Shown here one piece after another: positions 11,992-24,258 of a DNA stretch of 64,000 nt (within the stretch, counting starts at the first letter, position 1; every line of letters begins with the position of its first letter). The DNA is taken from contig CAOLHI010000417.1 of NCBI GenBank assembly GCA_948474755.1, positions 124,001 to 188,000 on the forward strand. Direction: 5' to 3'. Under the pieces are notes generated by a model, which saw only the letters and a list, made by a program, of their open reading frames with translations, searched no databases and was not told the DNA's origin. This DNA is from Ctenosaura bakeri. Taxonomy: Eukaryota > Chordata > Lepidosauria > Squamata > Iguanidae. A program made the translations under genes and the position numbers.

Positions 11992-14270
11992 CAAGCAAGC
12001 AAGCAAGCAAAAACCTTCTCTCTCATTTTTTTAAAACCATGACAATGTACCCAAATCAGTGGTCATTTGACATTCAAAGTATTATGCATACACACACACA
12101 CATGAACCCTAATCCGCAAATCAGTTCCTATACCAAGGTATTGGAAACTCTCTTTCCCAGCTTGGACATATGACCCAGAGGCATACAGTCTTTCAGATAT
12201 AATGAAGAAGAAGCATTGATGATAACCATGAAATAATTAGGAAACAAAAAGGAAACAATCTCCATATGCTAATAGATGGTCAACTGTTTATCTCTTTAAA
12301 AACCCCTATATGAGAAAAGATCTCCTACAGGAACATTCAACACAAATTTCTGGAGATGTAGGCATAGTCTCCAAAAGACTGAACTATTAAGTATAAAAAG
12401 TTCCTCACCACCACCAAGTGAAACACCTTTGTCCAAGGGCAATCCAAATGCTATCAGTTTTTCCCCAGCCCAACATAATTTGAAGGAAACTGAGGGGAAT
12501 CCCACACAAGCCACATGTTCCTATAAGCAAGATCCCAAATCCCAGGTTAGCCTCAATGGTAGACTCCTTCTGTACCCCCTGGGATGCAAGGTCCTAAGAG
12601 GGAGTTCCAGAGCCCTACCTTACACCAAAAGGATGCCAAAGGGTAATCACCAAAGACTTGTATTTTCCACCTGTTTTTTGTCAGAGGAAAGACTGTTTAA
12701 TGACACTGTCCTAAGCCAATTGTCCAAGCCCAACAGATACAGTAAGGTGTAGAAAAAGAGACATTAGTGGGTCAAGAAGAAGACCCATTATTCCACACTT
12801 ATATCAGATGTGTGGAACATGTGACTCTGAAGATTTAATCAGACTCCAGCTTCCATCACAAGCATCTAGTATCTGAGTGGTAAAGGATTAATGGCACTGT
12901 TAGTCACACAGCATCTGGAGTGCCATAAGTTCATCAGAACTGCTTTATAAGAGTTTCAGTGACAGATACTAGAGCTTATCTCCTACCTAATTATGATGCT
13001 CATTTTACTAACATGTCTGCTTCAAAAAAGATGTTTTTACAATGTAATCCAATGTTGTCTGATTAGATTTCCTCTCTAACCCACTCTCCCCCTTATCCTT
13101 TGGTTTGTGTAAAGAGAATAAGTTCTCTCTAAATTTATCAGAACATCTTGTTATCATAAAGACATCTTCCATTTTTTTCCTGACTAGCTGTACTATATCT
13201 GGCTAAAGAACAGCCTATGTTTTAATGGTACCAGTGGGCTGGTTGATAATTAAATGCAGAATATGTTAACTATTTGCCTCAAACTATATTTGCTTTTCCA
13301 CCATCTCATGAGTTAATAAGTTCTGCAGTGTAGATCTGAAGTAACATTGATCATTTCATTAATCAAGCATAGTGTTCTCCAAGTCAATGCATATTTTCCT
13401 ATGTAAAAGTCAACATTTACTAGTTTTTTTGTCAACATTACGGAAAAACTTTTGCTCCTATGACCCTCCCCTCTTCACATTCTCCTTGGCATTCTTGTTT
13501 TATATGAGGAATTAAAACTTTTTTTTATCTACCTGACATTTGAATGATTTTGTATGCGGTATCACAGCCTAGCCAACAAGAGTAGACTTACTGAATCAAT
13601 TAGATTTACCTATGTATTGACTCACCAGGTAAGAATAAATTCAATAAATGTACTCTAATAGTATTCAGGCTTCTGTTTTTAGGTTTTTTTAAAAAAATAC
13701 TTTTTTAATTTTTTTTTTTTAAAAAAAACTATTTTCAATTTGCATAAGATGGCATTTGCCATGATACTAGATTTTATAAATTATAATTTATCTGTTGCCT
13801 TGGGGCCCCCTTGAAATAACTGATACATTTTATAAATAAACCAGTGAATTAATAAATGAATAGAGACTGAGTGCAAATTGCATATAACATTTGTGTGGAG
13901 GTATTCAACATGCTTCATTTTAAAAGTATAACAAACATAAATGGTGCAAGGTACAATGAGGACTGGAACGATACTGCGCAAGGAGGGGTAGTTGTTGTTC
14001 CAGAACATGCCATTCTTTTTTTTTTCTTTTACGACACAGCATGAGCCCTCTCCCCCAAAAAAATCCCTTTGTTGAATATTTCTGTGTTCTCCCTCAAACC
14101 TGGGCAAACTCAATTTTTGAACTGAAATGCCAAAATATTAAACAAACAAGCAAGCAAATAAACACAAAAACCCCATAGCAGGCAGTTTTGCAAAGACACC
14201 AATGGCTTAGAGAAACAAACTTGGGCTTTATTATAGGAACTCCATTCTAAGAAAGGAAAGTTACTCAGGG
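10928..14270. other. Unique AT-rich DNA, no gene seen
   Basis: No coding or repeat family recognised apart from the microsatellite listed separately. A 107-codon frame at 12429-12752 overlaps a 72-codon opposite-strand frame, has no domain and no visible splice context, and is not called a gene. Confidence 0.55.
11939..12010. repeat. (GAAA)n then (GCAA)n microsatellite
   Basis: About 13 GAAA units (11939-11990) shift to about five GCAA units (11991-12010). Confidence 0.95.
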
Positions 14271-14275
14271 TGCTA

Positions 14276-14428
14276 TCCATACCCTAAAGTCAACCTATCA
14301 CAGAGTTTTCTGGAACTGTGTGTGCCCAAAGTTACCCACCGGGCTTCCATAGGTAAGCAGAGAATAAAACACTGGTCTTCTGGGTCATAGTCCAATGCAA
14401 GAGCCACTATACCACACTGATTCTCACT
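14276..14428 (-). repeat. tRNA-derived SINE fragment, antisense
   Basis: Read on the minus strand it begins 'gagaatcagtgtggtatag', continues 'gcattggactatgaccc', 'agaagaccagtg', and 'tggaagcccggtgggtaac'. This matches the 5' half of the SINE at 62.3 kb. The 3' tail is short or lost. Confidence 0.7.
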
Positions 14429-15796
14429 TGAAAATACAGCTAATTTACAAAGCACATTACTTGAGAAATGTGACAAGAAGAAAAAGGAATTAGTGGCATG
14501 AAAATGTTTGCAGAAACTAATTTTGTTCAGCTAGACTGGCATTCCTTCTTTTCTTTTTTTGATACAGAATTTATATACAGTCCCTGTGTACCTGTAAGCT
14601 GGTATCACACTGTATAATTCACTTCTAAAAGTATGATGTCATTTGCTGTCCAGTGAAACCAAAATTGCATGAGTCAATGGAAAGGAGTGGGAAATGTAGG
14701 GAATTTTTGGTTTCCAATGGAGTTTAAAATGGTGTATTTCAGATCACCTTTGCTCGAGTACTTCAATGACATGATAGATTACAGGAAGCCAAACTCAGCA
14801 GGTTTCAGATTGCATTTTTTGATTTAGCATTTTAAGAGCCCAGCAAGTGACTACACTGTAACTTGCTTCAGACTCTCTAATTTGTTCCAAATTATCACAA
14901 TTAACAAGAGCGCTTTAAAGTGCACATAATTACACAAAAGATGCATTTGGGTTCATAGTAATCTGTCCTGGCATTTTAAAATGAGTTTGGTTTTAGGGTA
15001 TTTCTTTTCCTCTGAAGTGGTAAATCTTTGCAGTAAGTGGGCAGTGTTTTGCTACTGTTTCAGAGCTGTTTCACTATTCTTGCTATCAAACCATTCTGTA
15101 TGTGTATGTAATTATATAACTTTGCTATAAAATTTTGCTCAGGGCTAAATCTTGGCATCCGGATCATGCATGTTCATTTTCAATTAGATGAGGTTAGGCA
15201 GAACAAAGAACAACTTTACAGATTCAGCATGACTTTCAACCTTATATTTGGCAACATATAATACATATAAGATGGTTCCTATATATCAGTAGATAGCTAC
15301 ACTCCTGGGATCAATATATGCAACTTAACAGCTGTATTTTATAGGCAGACTTCTCTGAAAATGTATTAGGACATTTGCATATGCATAATTCAATACTGTT
15401 ATCACTGTATGACTGATTTTAATAAAAATACATTCAGAAGTGTACAACTTAGGCTTCATAATAGTATTGTTCCAGTGGGGACACCTTTACTTTCTCCCAC
15501 CTTTATGGATGGCTGTCATTCGTCTCTGGGAAAAAGATGAAGAGCAGATGCCATTTAAACATAAGATGGATGGAGTCCACTAAGCTGACCATAACCTTAC
15601 TATGCCTGGACCATGATTAGTTGGAAACTGCTCAGAAGATGATATGAAAAATACCAGATTTTTAGCTGCTACATCACATGTGTTATTATGCTGCACAAAT
15701 GACTTAACCCACTTAACTCTCTAGCACCATATATTGCTCCAAAATCTACAGAGAACTAGGCCTCAATGGCTCATTCTCCAAAGAGTTGGAGACAAT
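14429..15796. other. Unique AT-rich DNA, no gene seen
   Basis: No repeat or exon recognised. The stretch about 14860-15000 has TAAT-rich, non-repetitive sequence that could be a conserved non-coding element. This is speculative. Confidence 0.45.
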
Positions 15797-16359
15797 GGCT
15801 CTTTCTGCACGAAGCGAGGGGATTGCTCTATGCCGTTACCTACTGCTTCTTCTGGGGTCTGAAGCAACATGGACTGTCCGTGAAGCCCTTCTGCAGACCT
15901 CCTCCTTGGTCCAGGGCGAATTGGAGCAGTGCGAGGTCTGTAGATCTGCACTGCTCCGGCTTCCAAAATGGTGGCTTCAGCTTCCAAAATGGCAGCTCCG
16001 GCTTCCAAAATGGCAGCTTCCTGCTTCCAAAATGGCGGTTTCCAGTTGGTCGTGGGTCCCGACCAACCACTGAAGCTCGCCACACCTAAAGCCCACCCTC
16101 CACAGATGACAGGCTCGCATTGGTGCGAACCTGCGAATCTGCACAAGGGAGCAGGAACGCAATGGCACGTTCCAGGAAAATAAAGACCTGTTTCTTGCAG
16201 TCTTTCAAAAACATGCTGGAGGACCACTTGGGGTCATTTTGGATCGGACTGAGGTGTGGATCTCCAGTTAGTAGTCTGTTCCTAGTCTGCTCCAAGGTGC
16301 AGATGATCTTCGTGAGAGAACGCACTGCCCTGTTCTAATTGCCTGGTGAGGAAAGGGCC
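15797..16359 (+). mobile_element. GC-rich non-autonomous DNA transposon with CAAAATGG array (copy 1)
   Basis: The left terminus GGCTCTTTCTGCAC and the right terminus GTGAGGAAAGGGCC form imperfect inverted repeats. AAT occurs directly outside both ends (15794-15796 and 16360-16362), a perfect 3-bp target duplication. The 563-bp element is much richer in G+C than its surroundings and encodes no transposase; several overlapping frames on both strands are by-products of composition. The inside carries a short tandem array. A second, inverted copy lies at about 26.5-27.1 kb. Terminus and 3-bp duplication suggest the PIF/Harbinger superfamily. Confidence 0.75.
15958..16043 (+). repeat. Four-unit array of ~21-bp CTTCCAAAATGGC repeats
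   Basis: Units share GCTTCCAAAATGG(C/T) with variable linkers and repeat about every 21-22 bp. The core resembles the AAAATGGCGG-type binding site of the zinc-finger factor YY1. Binding is an inference. Confidence 0.85.
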
Positions 16360-19300
16360 AATGTCTTCAAGTTTCAGTCACTTTTCAGGTATAGTTTTGG
16401 GTTGGTTTGTTTCAGACAAAGCATCAGAGAGAGAAAATATATGCCCCAATCATTTTTCCCCCCAATAGGATTGTTCTTTTTGTTTCAGACAATGTAACAT
16501 ATAGAGATAAAGATATCCCATGATTTTTCCTCCCAGATTATGATGATGAGACTTTGCATATTTTGGTTGACAAGTTGTTGGCCTCAAGGGAGTAGGGTGA
16601 GACATGGAATTGTCAGTCAGCTTCAGAAAATAAAAGGAGTGAACATTAAACCCTACTGATAATCTATAACCTAACTACAATGTTAACCCTCAGTACACTG
16701 GAATTCTCATTGGCCTCAGGACATAACCTAAAACTGAGTCAATTATTGTTTTTAAAAATAGAACAATGCATGAGGATTATTAATTAGAATTATTAATTAA
16801 TGGGAAAAAATCACCTTAGCCTGTTGTGTTTATTCTTTCGTATTCAGACTCCAAATGCTAGGAAATTATAACTGCTGACATTCATATTTTTAAAGGATGA
16901 ATTATTAAAACCATGTAGATTTTCTTACATATGTATAACTTCTCCAATGGACATGGTTGGGCATTTTTGTCTGACACATAACATTTATATTCAGTTCAAA
17001 AGCATGGGATGCTGATACACACATGGAGGTGCGTTCCACTGATGCATATCCATTTGCCTCTGGTGGATATTGGTAGTGAAATTCCTACAGTTGTGCATTC
17101 AACTGCACATGCATTTGTCCCTAGAAACAATCAATGCATAACCTCTCCTGCAGAGATATATGTGACTGAGCTTCTGTGTAGCATCTTGGCCTTTGAGGTA
17201 TCTCAGCATATAATGCTGTAGTCCATTCTAGCTTTTCCATTGTCTTGGAGCTGAATGGTTGCCAGAAGGCTTAGTGATGGTACTAAGTAGAAAACACATC
17301 TTTTCTTTGGAAGAAGCACATGGTATTTATGCAAATGAAGTTACAACTTCACATTATAAGTATACAACTGGAAACTAGTACCTCATGATATCTATATAGG
17401 ATGATAGAACTGGATAGAACCACTTTTTAAACAAAAGCTAAAGACACTACTAATATACTAGTAAACTATACTACTGTCAGACCACATACTAGAGTTCTCA
17501 TGTTCTTTCTCTGACTGTTTATCTTTACAAAAAGAGAAATCATTACACAAATCTAACCCTTGAAAAATCTGAGGTCAGAGAGGAGATAGTACTTTGCTCT
17601 ATCAATTTAAACTGTGGCAGCTAGCAACAGAAACCATGTTTATGCTGCCATCACAGTTTAATGTACTCCGGTGACACAACAAATGCCTGAATTGTCACAG
17701 TTTTGCAAAGAAAAGGGGGTAACTCGTAATTTCATTGTTGAATATTCATCAAGCAAATGGAAGTAGACTTGTGTTGACTGGTGTCCACTTCAAAGCTCTA
17801 GAAGTGTTCCTATAGACAAAACCTGATCTACTCCCCCCCCTTTATCTTCTAAAACAAGAAGAGAAACTAATGCTCAACATGTCAATGCAAGAAATAATCT
17901 AAACTCAGAAGTTGATTGTTTTGCCAACAAATATTTAAAATTTTGTAATGAATGAAAAAACATATAATCAGGCCATTTTAGCTGATCAGGCAAACATGTA
18001 ATTAGGAAGCTATTAATTTTAGCAAGGCACAGCTATTAAGAACTGCTTGTTTAGATTCGTATAAAAAGGGAATTTCTGTTTCAGCCAGATAAACTGAAGT
18101 AGTTGCTTTAGAAGATACACATGAGAGAATCAATAGGAAGATATGTGAAACTTGCAGAAGCTTTATCAAAATATTAAGTATTTGCCAGTCTATCCCTTCA
18201 CTTGTAGGCCCTATAAATCATCTTTTTTTATATAATTCGTTTATTTGAACTATACAGGGGACCATATCAATGATGCTGAAGACAGCAAGGAAATCACTTC
18301 ATCATGATCTGATTATATGTGAGTATGCAAGCAGAAGGATATTATCATTCCCTGGGAGTCAGATGTAGGTCATTTCATGTGGGAGATTCCATTTAGAAGA
18401 CAATATTGTTTTGATGTAAACCAACTCTTCAGAATCCTATTCTAAAGTTTTCTTAATTCCTTATAAGTTATCCTATGTTCTTTTTCTACTTCCAGCTTTC
18501 CTATTGTTACAGTTATTACTGCTAATTTTTTGTTTCTTCTCTTTTCTTTCCAATAAGCTTTATACTAAGACTTTATGTTTTTTCAATGAATACACTCTTG
18601 TTTCAATTTATAGGATAGATCATGGGGGGGGGAACCCCAACAAGGCTGGTTTTAATTTGTGTCAGTAACTCTATTTTAACTCTTGTTTATTATTATCTCA
18701 TCCTTACCAGCTTATATCCACACCATTTTTTTTTAAATAAGAAATTCCTTACTGATTCCCATTCTACATAATTTTCTTCCTATGTTTTTTTCTCCCTTTA
18801 GCCAAAATGTCAAGTTGTCTAGGTCTTTCATCTCAATCAGCTTTGTTAACCATTAATCAATATCCAGACCAATGTATAAAGAATTCTGGCCATTGTAATC
18901 ATATATACTAATAAGCTCCAGTATTTTTTTTTTTTGTAAGTTCATCATCCAGTCTGTCTACCATATTTAAAAGGAAAAGTTCAGATGCCATTGGAAAGGT
19001 TTAAAAACTGCATGATTTTTGGAAGATTTTCTTGTAGTGGGAAAAAATCTTGAAATTACTCAGTTCTACTTTTGAGAAGAAACTTAGTTAATTATCACAT
19101 CCCTAATGGAAATGGTTGTCCGTTCTGTCAGGTAGGACTCCTTATTAGCTTTTTATCTTTCACTGCAACTGAGCTTTTTAACCACTGAATATCTATACTT
19201 GGACAATTTGAGTACATTAATGATCTGTTATTTATTCACAGGCTATTCCTACTATTTTGCTTTACTCACTAGGTTCCAGTTAATATGTAATTTAAAAATA

Positions 19301-19460
19301 TGCTTTAACGGATTAGGCCATTTGAATTAGGATTCAACTGGAGTGATTATTATCCCTCCATTAAACTCATTAGGGTGGGAAGGTCTGCTGCCTTAGGGAA
19401 AGTAGTATTAAGACTGGAAAAATTGTATCACATGTCTCCATTGATGATAGAAGATGAAGA
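16360..19460. other. Unique AT-rich DNA, no gene seen
   Basis: No exon, RNA gene or repeat family recognised. The interval about 17960-18150 has dense TAAT/ATTA-type motifs without simple repetition and is a possible conserved non-coding element; only comparison with other species could show this. Confidence 0.5.
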
Positions 19461-19465
19461 AAGGA

Positions 19466-19560
19466 AGAAGTCTCCAGAAGGTCTTGAAACTCATTGGATG
19501 ACCTTAGGCCAGTCAGGTGCCATTGGCTTTCCCTACCTCACAGTTGTAAGAAGGAGAGAA
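19466..19560 (+). repeat. Decayed SINE fragment
   Basis: 'ctcattggatgaccttagg' and 'ccagtca', followed by 'cctacctcacagttgtaag', resemble the body and 3' part of a reptile tRNA-derived SINE. The head is missing. The 109-codon frame running through it (19375-19704) is not a gene. Confidence 0.45.
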
Positions 19561-20976
19561 GATATCACAATGCCGTGTGATCATCACCATCATCATCTCT
19601 ATCTTTGGAATGATGCTAATAAACTGCTACTGATGTGGGAACTAAAAACTAATTGTAATTTTGTCTGTTGCAAGTCACCTTGTGTGATGATGTCCAACCC
19701 TTAGAAAAGTAGATTAAAAGTCCTTATAGAATTTAACTTTAAAAAAAGAAGACAAGGTTGTTCCTGCTGTTCCCCCCAAACAAACAAACAAACAAACAAA
19801 CAAACGCCTAAGCTACATGGAGAGTATTTTCAGTATAACCCAAAAGGATAGAGCAGATGATAGCTTCTACAAAGCAAAATAGCTCTCTAGTTATAAACGT
19901 ATCGTAGTTTGCATTTCAGGAAGCAAAAATGCCATTGTGGCTCTAAAACACTACACTGAAAAAGACAAACCAATAGTAAAAACTTCATATGGCTTCACAG
20001 TCTACTCATGGGCCACATTGTAAATATTAAACATTTATATGATGCAGTAAAAATGTTAACATCTAGTTATTAGTGCTTTAAAAAAATCACCATACACTAT
20101 TATTTGAATGTGTCCTCCTGGTCCAACACCTATAAATGCCAGAGAAATGTTAACATAATGAAAAACAATGTTATGTGCTCACCTCATAAGTGAGCTCTAA
20201 AGGGCATTAAGCATGAAAATGTGTAGATACACAAAGGACACTATACCCTGCAGAACACAGGATTAACAAACATCATCTTCTGGATCTACTAAACAAGCAT
20301 GTTGCTAAGTAGGGGAGCCAGCAAAGTGATCAATGCTCAATGTACTAACGCACATTGCTCCAATGCCCATCCAGCTCATGCACATTGATCCCATTGTGTT
20401 TTGGGACACCAGCTAGTGAGCGTTGATGAACCTCAGTAGAACCTGAAGCACATTGGAATGCTTTTGCCGGTGTCCTGTTACACATCTTCACAATTCACTA
20501 ACAGGGTTTCTTAGCAGCCCTGGCTGGAATCTTGTATCAGCCTGTGCTTAACTAAGTAGTCAACTAAGTGCTTTTTCCTGGCCCAGCCCCCAAACCTGAT
20601 GGAAATATCATCAATAGAATAGTCATTCTTCTCCCCATGCAGCTGATGCCTAGTAAAGTAGATTGATGGGTAAGTTATGATTGTCAAAATAAAAATCATG
20701 ACCAAGCAGCAATTATGGGAAAGAAACAATAAAGTGACCCCTCCAAATGACATTGTACACTGCTTTGTAGTATATTTGTAAGATTTATAAGCAATCTTCA
20801 ATAACACTTTTGGATAACATAAAGGGAGATTTTGTAGAATATACTGGTACAAAGACACACAGTGGACTGGACACATTTCAGGCTTTTTTCTTTCTTTTCT
20901 GTCCAAACGGACAACTTTTTTTAAACTATTGTTGCTGACTCTCCTTCTAAACCCTCATCTTTTCACTTTCATTCAG
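19561..20976. other. Unique AT-rich DNA, no gene seen
   Basis: Contains a short (CAAA)n run at about 19781-19805. The 131-codon minus-strand frame at 20511-20906 has no recognisable domain and no upstream support, so it is not called a gene. Confidence 0.5.

Positions 20977-21016
<40 letters not shown>
20977..21016. repeat. (CA)n microsatellite
   Basis: About 19 CA units, slightly interrupted at the right end. Confidence 0.95.
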
Positions 21017-21020
<4 letters not shown>

Positions 21021-21145
21021 ACATAATGTAACAGTTGACTCCCCCTCCCGCCCAAGTAGGATATCCTATGAGACACCTTTGCTTGTTGAGGACAAGAACA
21101 TTTGTGACTATTATTTACATCCCTGCTCTCATCCCAAGTGACAAA

Positions 21146-21400
21146 AAGATTTAAATGTCAAAATAACACTTTGAATTGAGTCTGAAGCTTATCTGGAAGC
21201 CAATGCAGTTGGCAGAGCACTGATATAATGCTATCATAATACCCAGTCGCAGTTAATAGCTTAGGAGCTGCATTTTGGACTAATTGAACTTTCTGAACAA
21301 TCCTCAAAGGCAGTCTCAAGCATAACATTTATAGTAGTCTATTTTAAAAATTACTTGCATATGGATAACTGAAGCCAGACTATTGATGTTCAGGTTGATC
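21146..21400 (-). mobile_element. Antisense L2-type LINE fragment
   Basis: Read on the minus strand this contains decayed codons for the L2 reverse transcriptase C-terminal region, seen intact at 22.9-23.2 kb. The order is VIH..V..K.DY (matching VHALVTSRLD), a KLQL.QN-like stretch, then LHWLPDKLQTQFKV (matching LHWLPISFRAQYKV). Stops and frame changes are frequent. It is a remnant of the same LINE clade as the 22.3 kb copy, much older and in the opposite orientation. Confidence 0.7.
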
Positions 21401-22264
21401 CCAATTGGAGTACCAGTCCAAACTGGTAAAGGAAGTTCCACACATCTCCAGTGATGATGACAGATCAAGAATCTTGCGCAGAATAAGAACTTATTGCTGT
21501 GGGGGAATATAGTAGAAATCTACCTTTCACAGGACAAACATCACTCATTTGGTAAAATGAACCATCCACCAACAGGAATTGTATTTTATTTGGACAGAAC
21601 ATACTCTATATTCCCTCTCCAAAGCATTGGTTAAGAGTGGATGAAAATATACAATGGCAGTTAAAGGGACATTTCCAGCTTCACTGGCCTTGGTGGGGTA
21701 CACTGATGGGTTTGGCATTTATCAGAAATGACATTTTTGGTGATTGGAGAATTTTTTCTATGTTTTAGTTTCTATCATTAGTTTAACTTACTTGAGTGTA
21801 TTTTTTTAATGATATCACATTAGAAATGTGTTAGGAATCCAGTTAATGTCCAATGGACTTTTATTGATTTGTATTTTGGAACTATCCAGATGGAAGATAC
21901 AGTTTGTGCTTCAGAATCCTTACCTTGCAGGTGGTCAGAGAAAAACCCTTGAAAAACTATTAAGACATGTGTGCATTTGAGAAGTATAAACAGAAAACAA
22001 GCACGTTTAAACAAATTAATTAATCAAATTAATCCAAAGTGCTACTTTAGTCAATGGGAAAATGCATTAAAACAAGTAAAATTTTTAAAATGTCTCACAA
22101 ATATGTATATTATTTAAAAATATATATCTCAAAGGGAGAAACAGAGATCTTTTGTAATATAAGAACAACCACAGAAGATGGAATTGAGAATGGCTTAGAT
22201 ATAGAAGTGGGAAAAAGAGGATGATCGTGGATATAGATAGATTTATATTTATAGATGTGCATGT
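21401..22264. other. AT-rich DNA, no gene seen
   Basis: No exon or repeat family recognised up to the abrupt 5' end of the L2 copy. A/T runs near 22080-22130. Confidence 0.5.
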
Positions 22265-22279
22265 ATCGACAGGGGACGT

Positions 22280-23415
22280 GTGACCCTGCTGGTACTCTTG
22301 GACCTCTCAGCGGCTTTCGATACCATAGACCATGGTATCCTTTTGGAATGCCTGAGAGGGTTGGGGATCGGAGGCACTGCACTTAAGTGGTTCCGGTCCT
22401 ATCTCTCAGGTAGATACCAGATGGTGATGCTTGGGGACAGCTGCTCCTCGAAAAAGGGGCTTAAATCTGGCGTGCCTCAGGGCGCTGTCCTGTCCCCAAT
22501 GCTATTTAACATCTACATGAGACCGCTGGGAGAGATCATCAGGAGGCATGGAGCAAGGTGCTATCAGTATGCTGATGACACTCAGATATATCTCTCCATA
22601 CCTCGGATAATAGCATCAACTAAGGATGGCATCTCACCTCTAAATGAATGCCTTGAAGCAGTAATGGACTGGATGAGGAAAAACAGACTGAAGTTGAATC
22701 CAGATAAGCAGAGGTACTTGCTGTTAAGGGCCCTAGCCCAGGTATGGAGGTTTGTCAACCAGTTCTAGATGGAGTCACACTTCCCCTGAAAGACTGTGTC
22801 CGCAGCTTGGGGGCGCTCCTGGACTCGCCACTTCAGATGACAGCTCAAATTGATGCTGCAGCCAGGAATGCCTGCTATCAGCTTCGGCTGATACGCCAGC
22901 TGTGCCCCTTCCTGGACTTGGAATACCTAAAAACAGTGGTACATGCACTGGTAACTTCACGGCTTGACTTCTGTAATGTGCTCTACATAGGGCTACCCAT
23001 GTGCTTAGTCTGGAAACTCCAATTAATTCAGAATATGGCAGCCAGGTTGGTCACCGGAAGATCTAAAACTGACCGCATAATGCCTATTCTGAAGTCTTTA
23101 CACTGGCTGCCTATTAGTTTCCGGGCACAGTACAAGGTGTTGGTTTTTCCCTTTAAAGCCCTTCATGGCTTGGGGCCAGCCTACCTGCGGGATCGCCTTC
23201 TCCCATATAATCCGCCCCGCACACTAAGGTCCTCTGGGAGGAATTTACTGCAGCCAGTCAGAACTAGGTTGGCTGCAGTTACCCAGAGGGCCTTTTCTTC
23301 TGTCGCTCCTAAGTTATGGAATGGCCTGCCGGAGGAGACCCGGCACATTACCAGTCTTGACTGCTTTAAAAAAGCAGTCAAGACTGTTCTCTTCCAACAG
23401 GCCTTCCCAGACTAG
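22280..23415 (+). pseudogene. L2 ORF2 remnant: reverse transcriptase and C-terminal domain, frameshifted
   Basis: The product would be the ORF2 polyprotein of an L2-type LINE, which nicks target DNA and copies its own RNA at the nick. Two overlapping frames are seen. The first (22280-22768) encodes the palm region: LLDLSAAFDTIDH at about residues 5-17, SGVPQGAVLSPMLFNIYM at 63-80, and the catalytic YADD at 97-100, followed by KLNPDK. The second (22744-23415, a different frame) encodes the C-terminal part, with VHALVTSRLDFCN, LHWLPISFRAQYKV and the ending LFQQAFPD. A frame change near 22.72-22.75 kb separates them. The N-terminal endonuclease is missing because of 5' truncation. The copy is inactive, but few other disruptions suggest a fairly young insertion. 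Confidence 0.9.
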
Positions 23416-23599
23416 TGTTCCACCGCCTCTCATCATTTGTCTCTTTGTTCTAATTTTGTTTTAAATTTGTTTTTAATAATTAATGTGTTTTAGGGGGTTA
23501 GAAGGGTTGGTGGGTGGGGAGGATGGGGTACATTTTAATGTTTTAATATATTTTATATATTTTTGTAATGCCGCCTCGATCCACTGGGAGAGGCGGGAT

Positions 23600-23600
23600 A

Positions 23601-23638
<38 letters not shown>

Positions 23639-23639
23639 A

Positions 23640-23684
<45 letters not shown>
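23600..23684 (+). repeat. Bipartite (ATG)n(ATT)n LINE tail
   Basis: About 13 ATG units (23600-23638) switch to about 15 ATT units (23640-23684). The position right after the L2 3' UTR shows it is the grown tail of the LINE rather than an independent microsatellite. Poly-Asp and poly-Tyr frames across it are artefacts. Confidence 0.95.
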
Positions 23685-23686
<2 letters not shown>

Positions 23687-24192
23687 TGACACTCCCAGCC
23701 AAATATCCCAACATCCATAATTTCAGTTTCATGAAAATATAAAGCACAAAAACAAGGAACAATATAGTATTCTTAAGACTCAAGAACACATAGCATAAAT
23801 ACCACTGAGTTGATTTATGTCCTACTCCAGAATCACATTCTACAGTAAGCTGTCCAGGTAAAAAAGAAACCCTTAACATGATCAATCCTGAGCAAGGTCA
23901 ATCCTCAAATTATCCAGTAGAAAATCAAGAAAACTAAGGCTGTCACACAGCCAACACTTTGGAATTGTTTGGGATGTGAAATTCTCAGTATTGATTTGCT
24001 TGTATTTCTCAAACTCCCACTCAGTTTCTCATCATTCCGGTACATATCTGATTGCATCTCAGTACATATCTGATTGCATGTTTCTGTTTTTATTTTTTTG
24101 TTTTTTTTTCACTCTCAGAGAGAAATTTGCATGTTATTATTCTTGTTGGTGCTGCATTAAAATGGACATATTTTGGAAGCACTGTTTTTCAT

Positions 24193-24217
24193 ACACACAC
24201 ACACACACACACGCACA

Positions 24218-24254
<37 letters not shown>
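24193..24254. repeat. (CA)n(AT)n compound microsatellite
   Basis: CA units pass into AT units through 'CGCACATGC'. Confidence 0.95.

Positions 24255-24258
<4 letters not shown>

Larger units (their letters stand above)
22265..23685 (+). mobile_element. 5'-truncated L2-type LINE with microsatellite tail
   Basis: The copy starts abruptly inside the reverse transcriptase domain and runs through the ORF2 C-terminus into a 3' UTR ending 'gccgcctcgatccactggg', 'agaggcgggataatg', then an (ATG)n(ATT)n tail. L2-clade LINEs are spread by target-primed reverse transcription, and 5' truncation is usual. This is the best-preserved LINE in the window. It could supply a tail-recognising enzyme for SINEs only if intact copies exist elsewhere. 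Confidence 0.9.

Noticed and set aside
11939..12010. CRISPR-like direct repeats
   Set aside because: This is a simple tetranucleotide microsatellite without spacers in a vertebrate genome.
20511..20906. 131-codon minus-strand frame
   Set aside because: No domain, signal peptide or splice context; length is within chance for AT-rich DNA with this many frames scanned.
23483..23885. Open frames with poly-Asp, poly-Tyr, poly-Asn and poly-His
   Set aside because: They are translations of the (ATG)n(ATT)n tail of the L2 copy.
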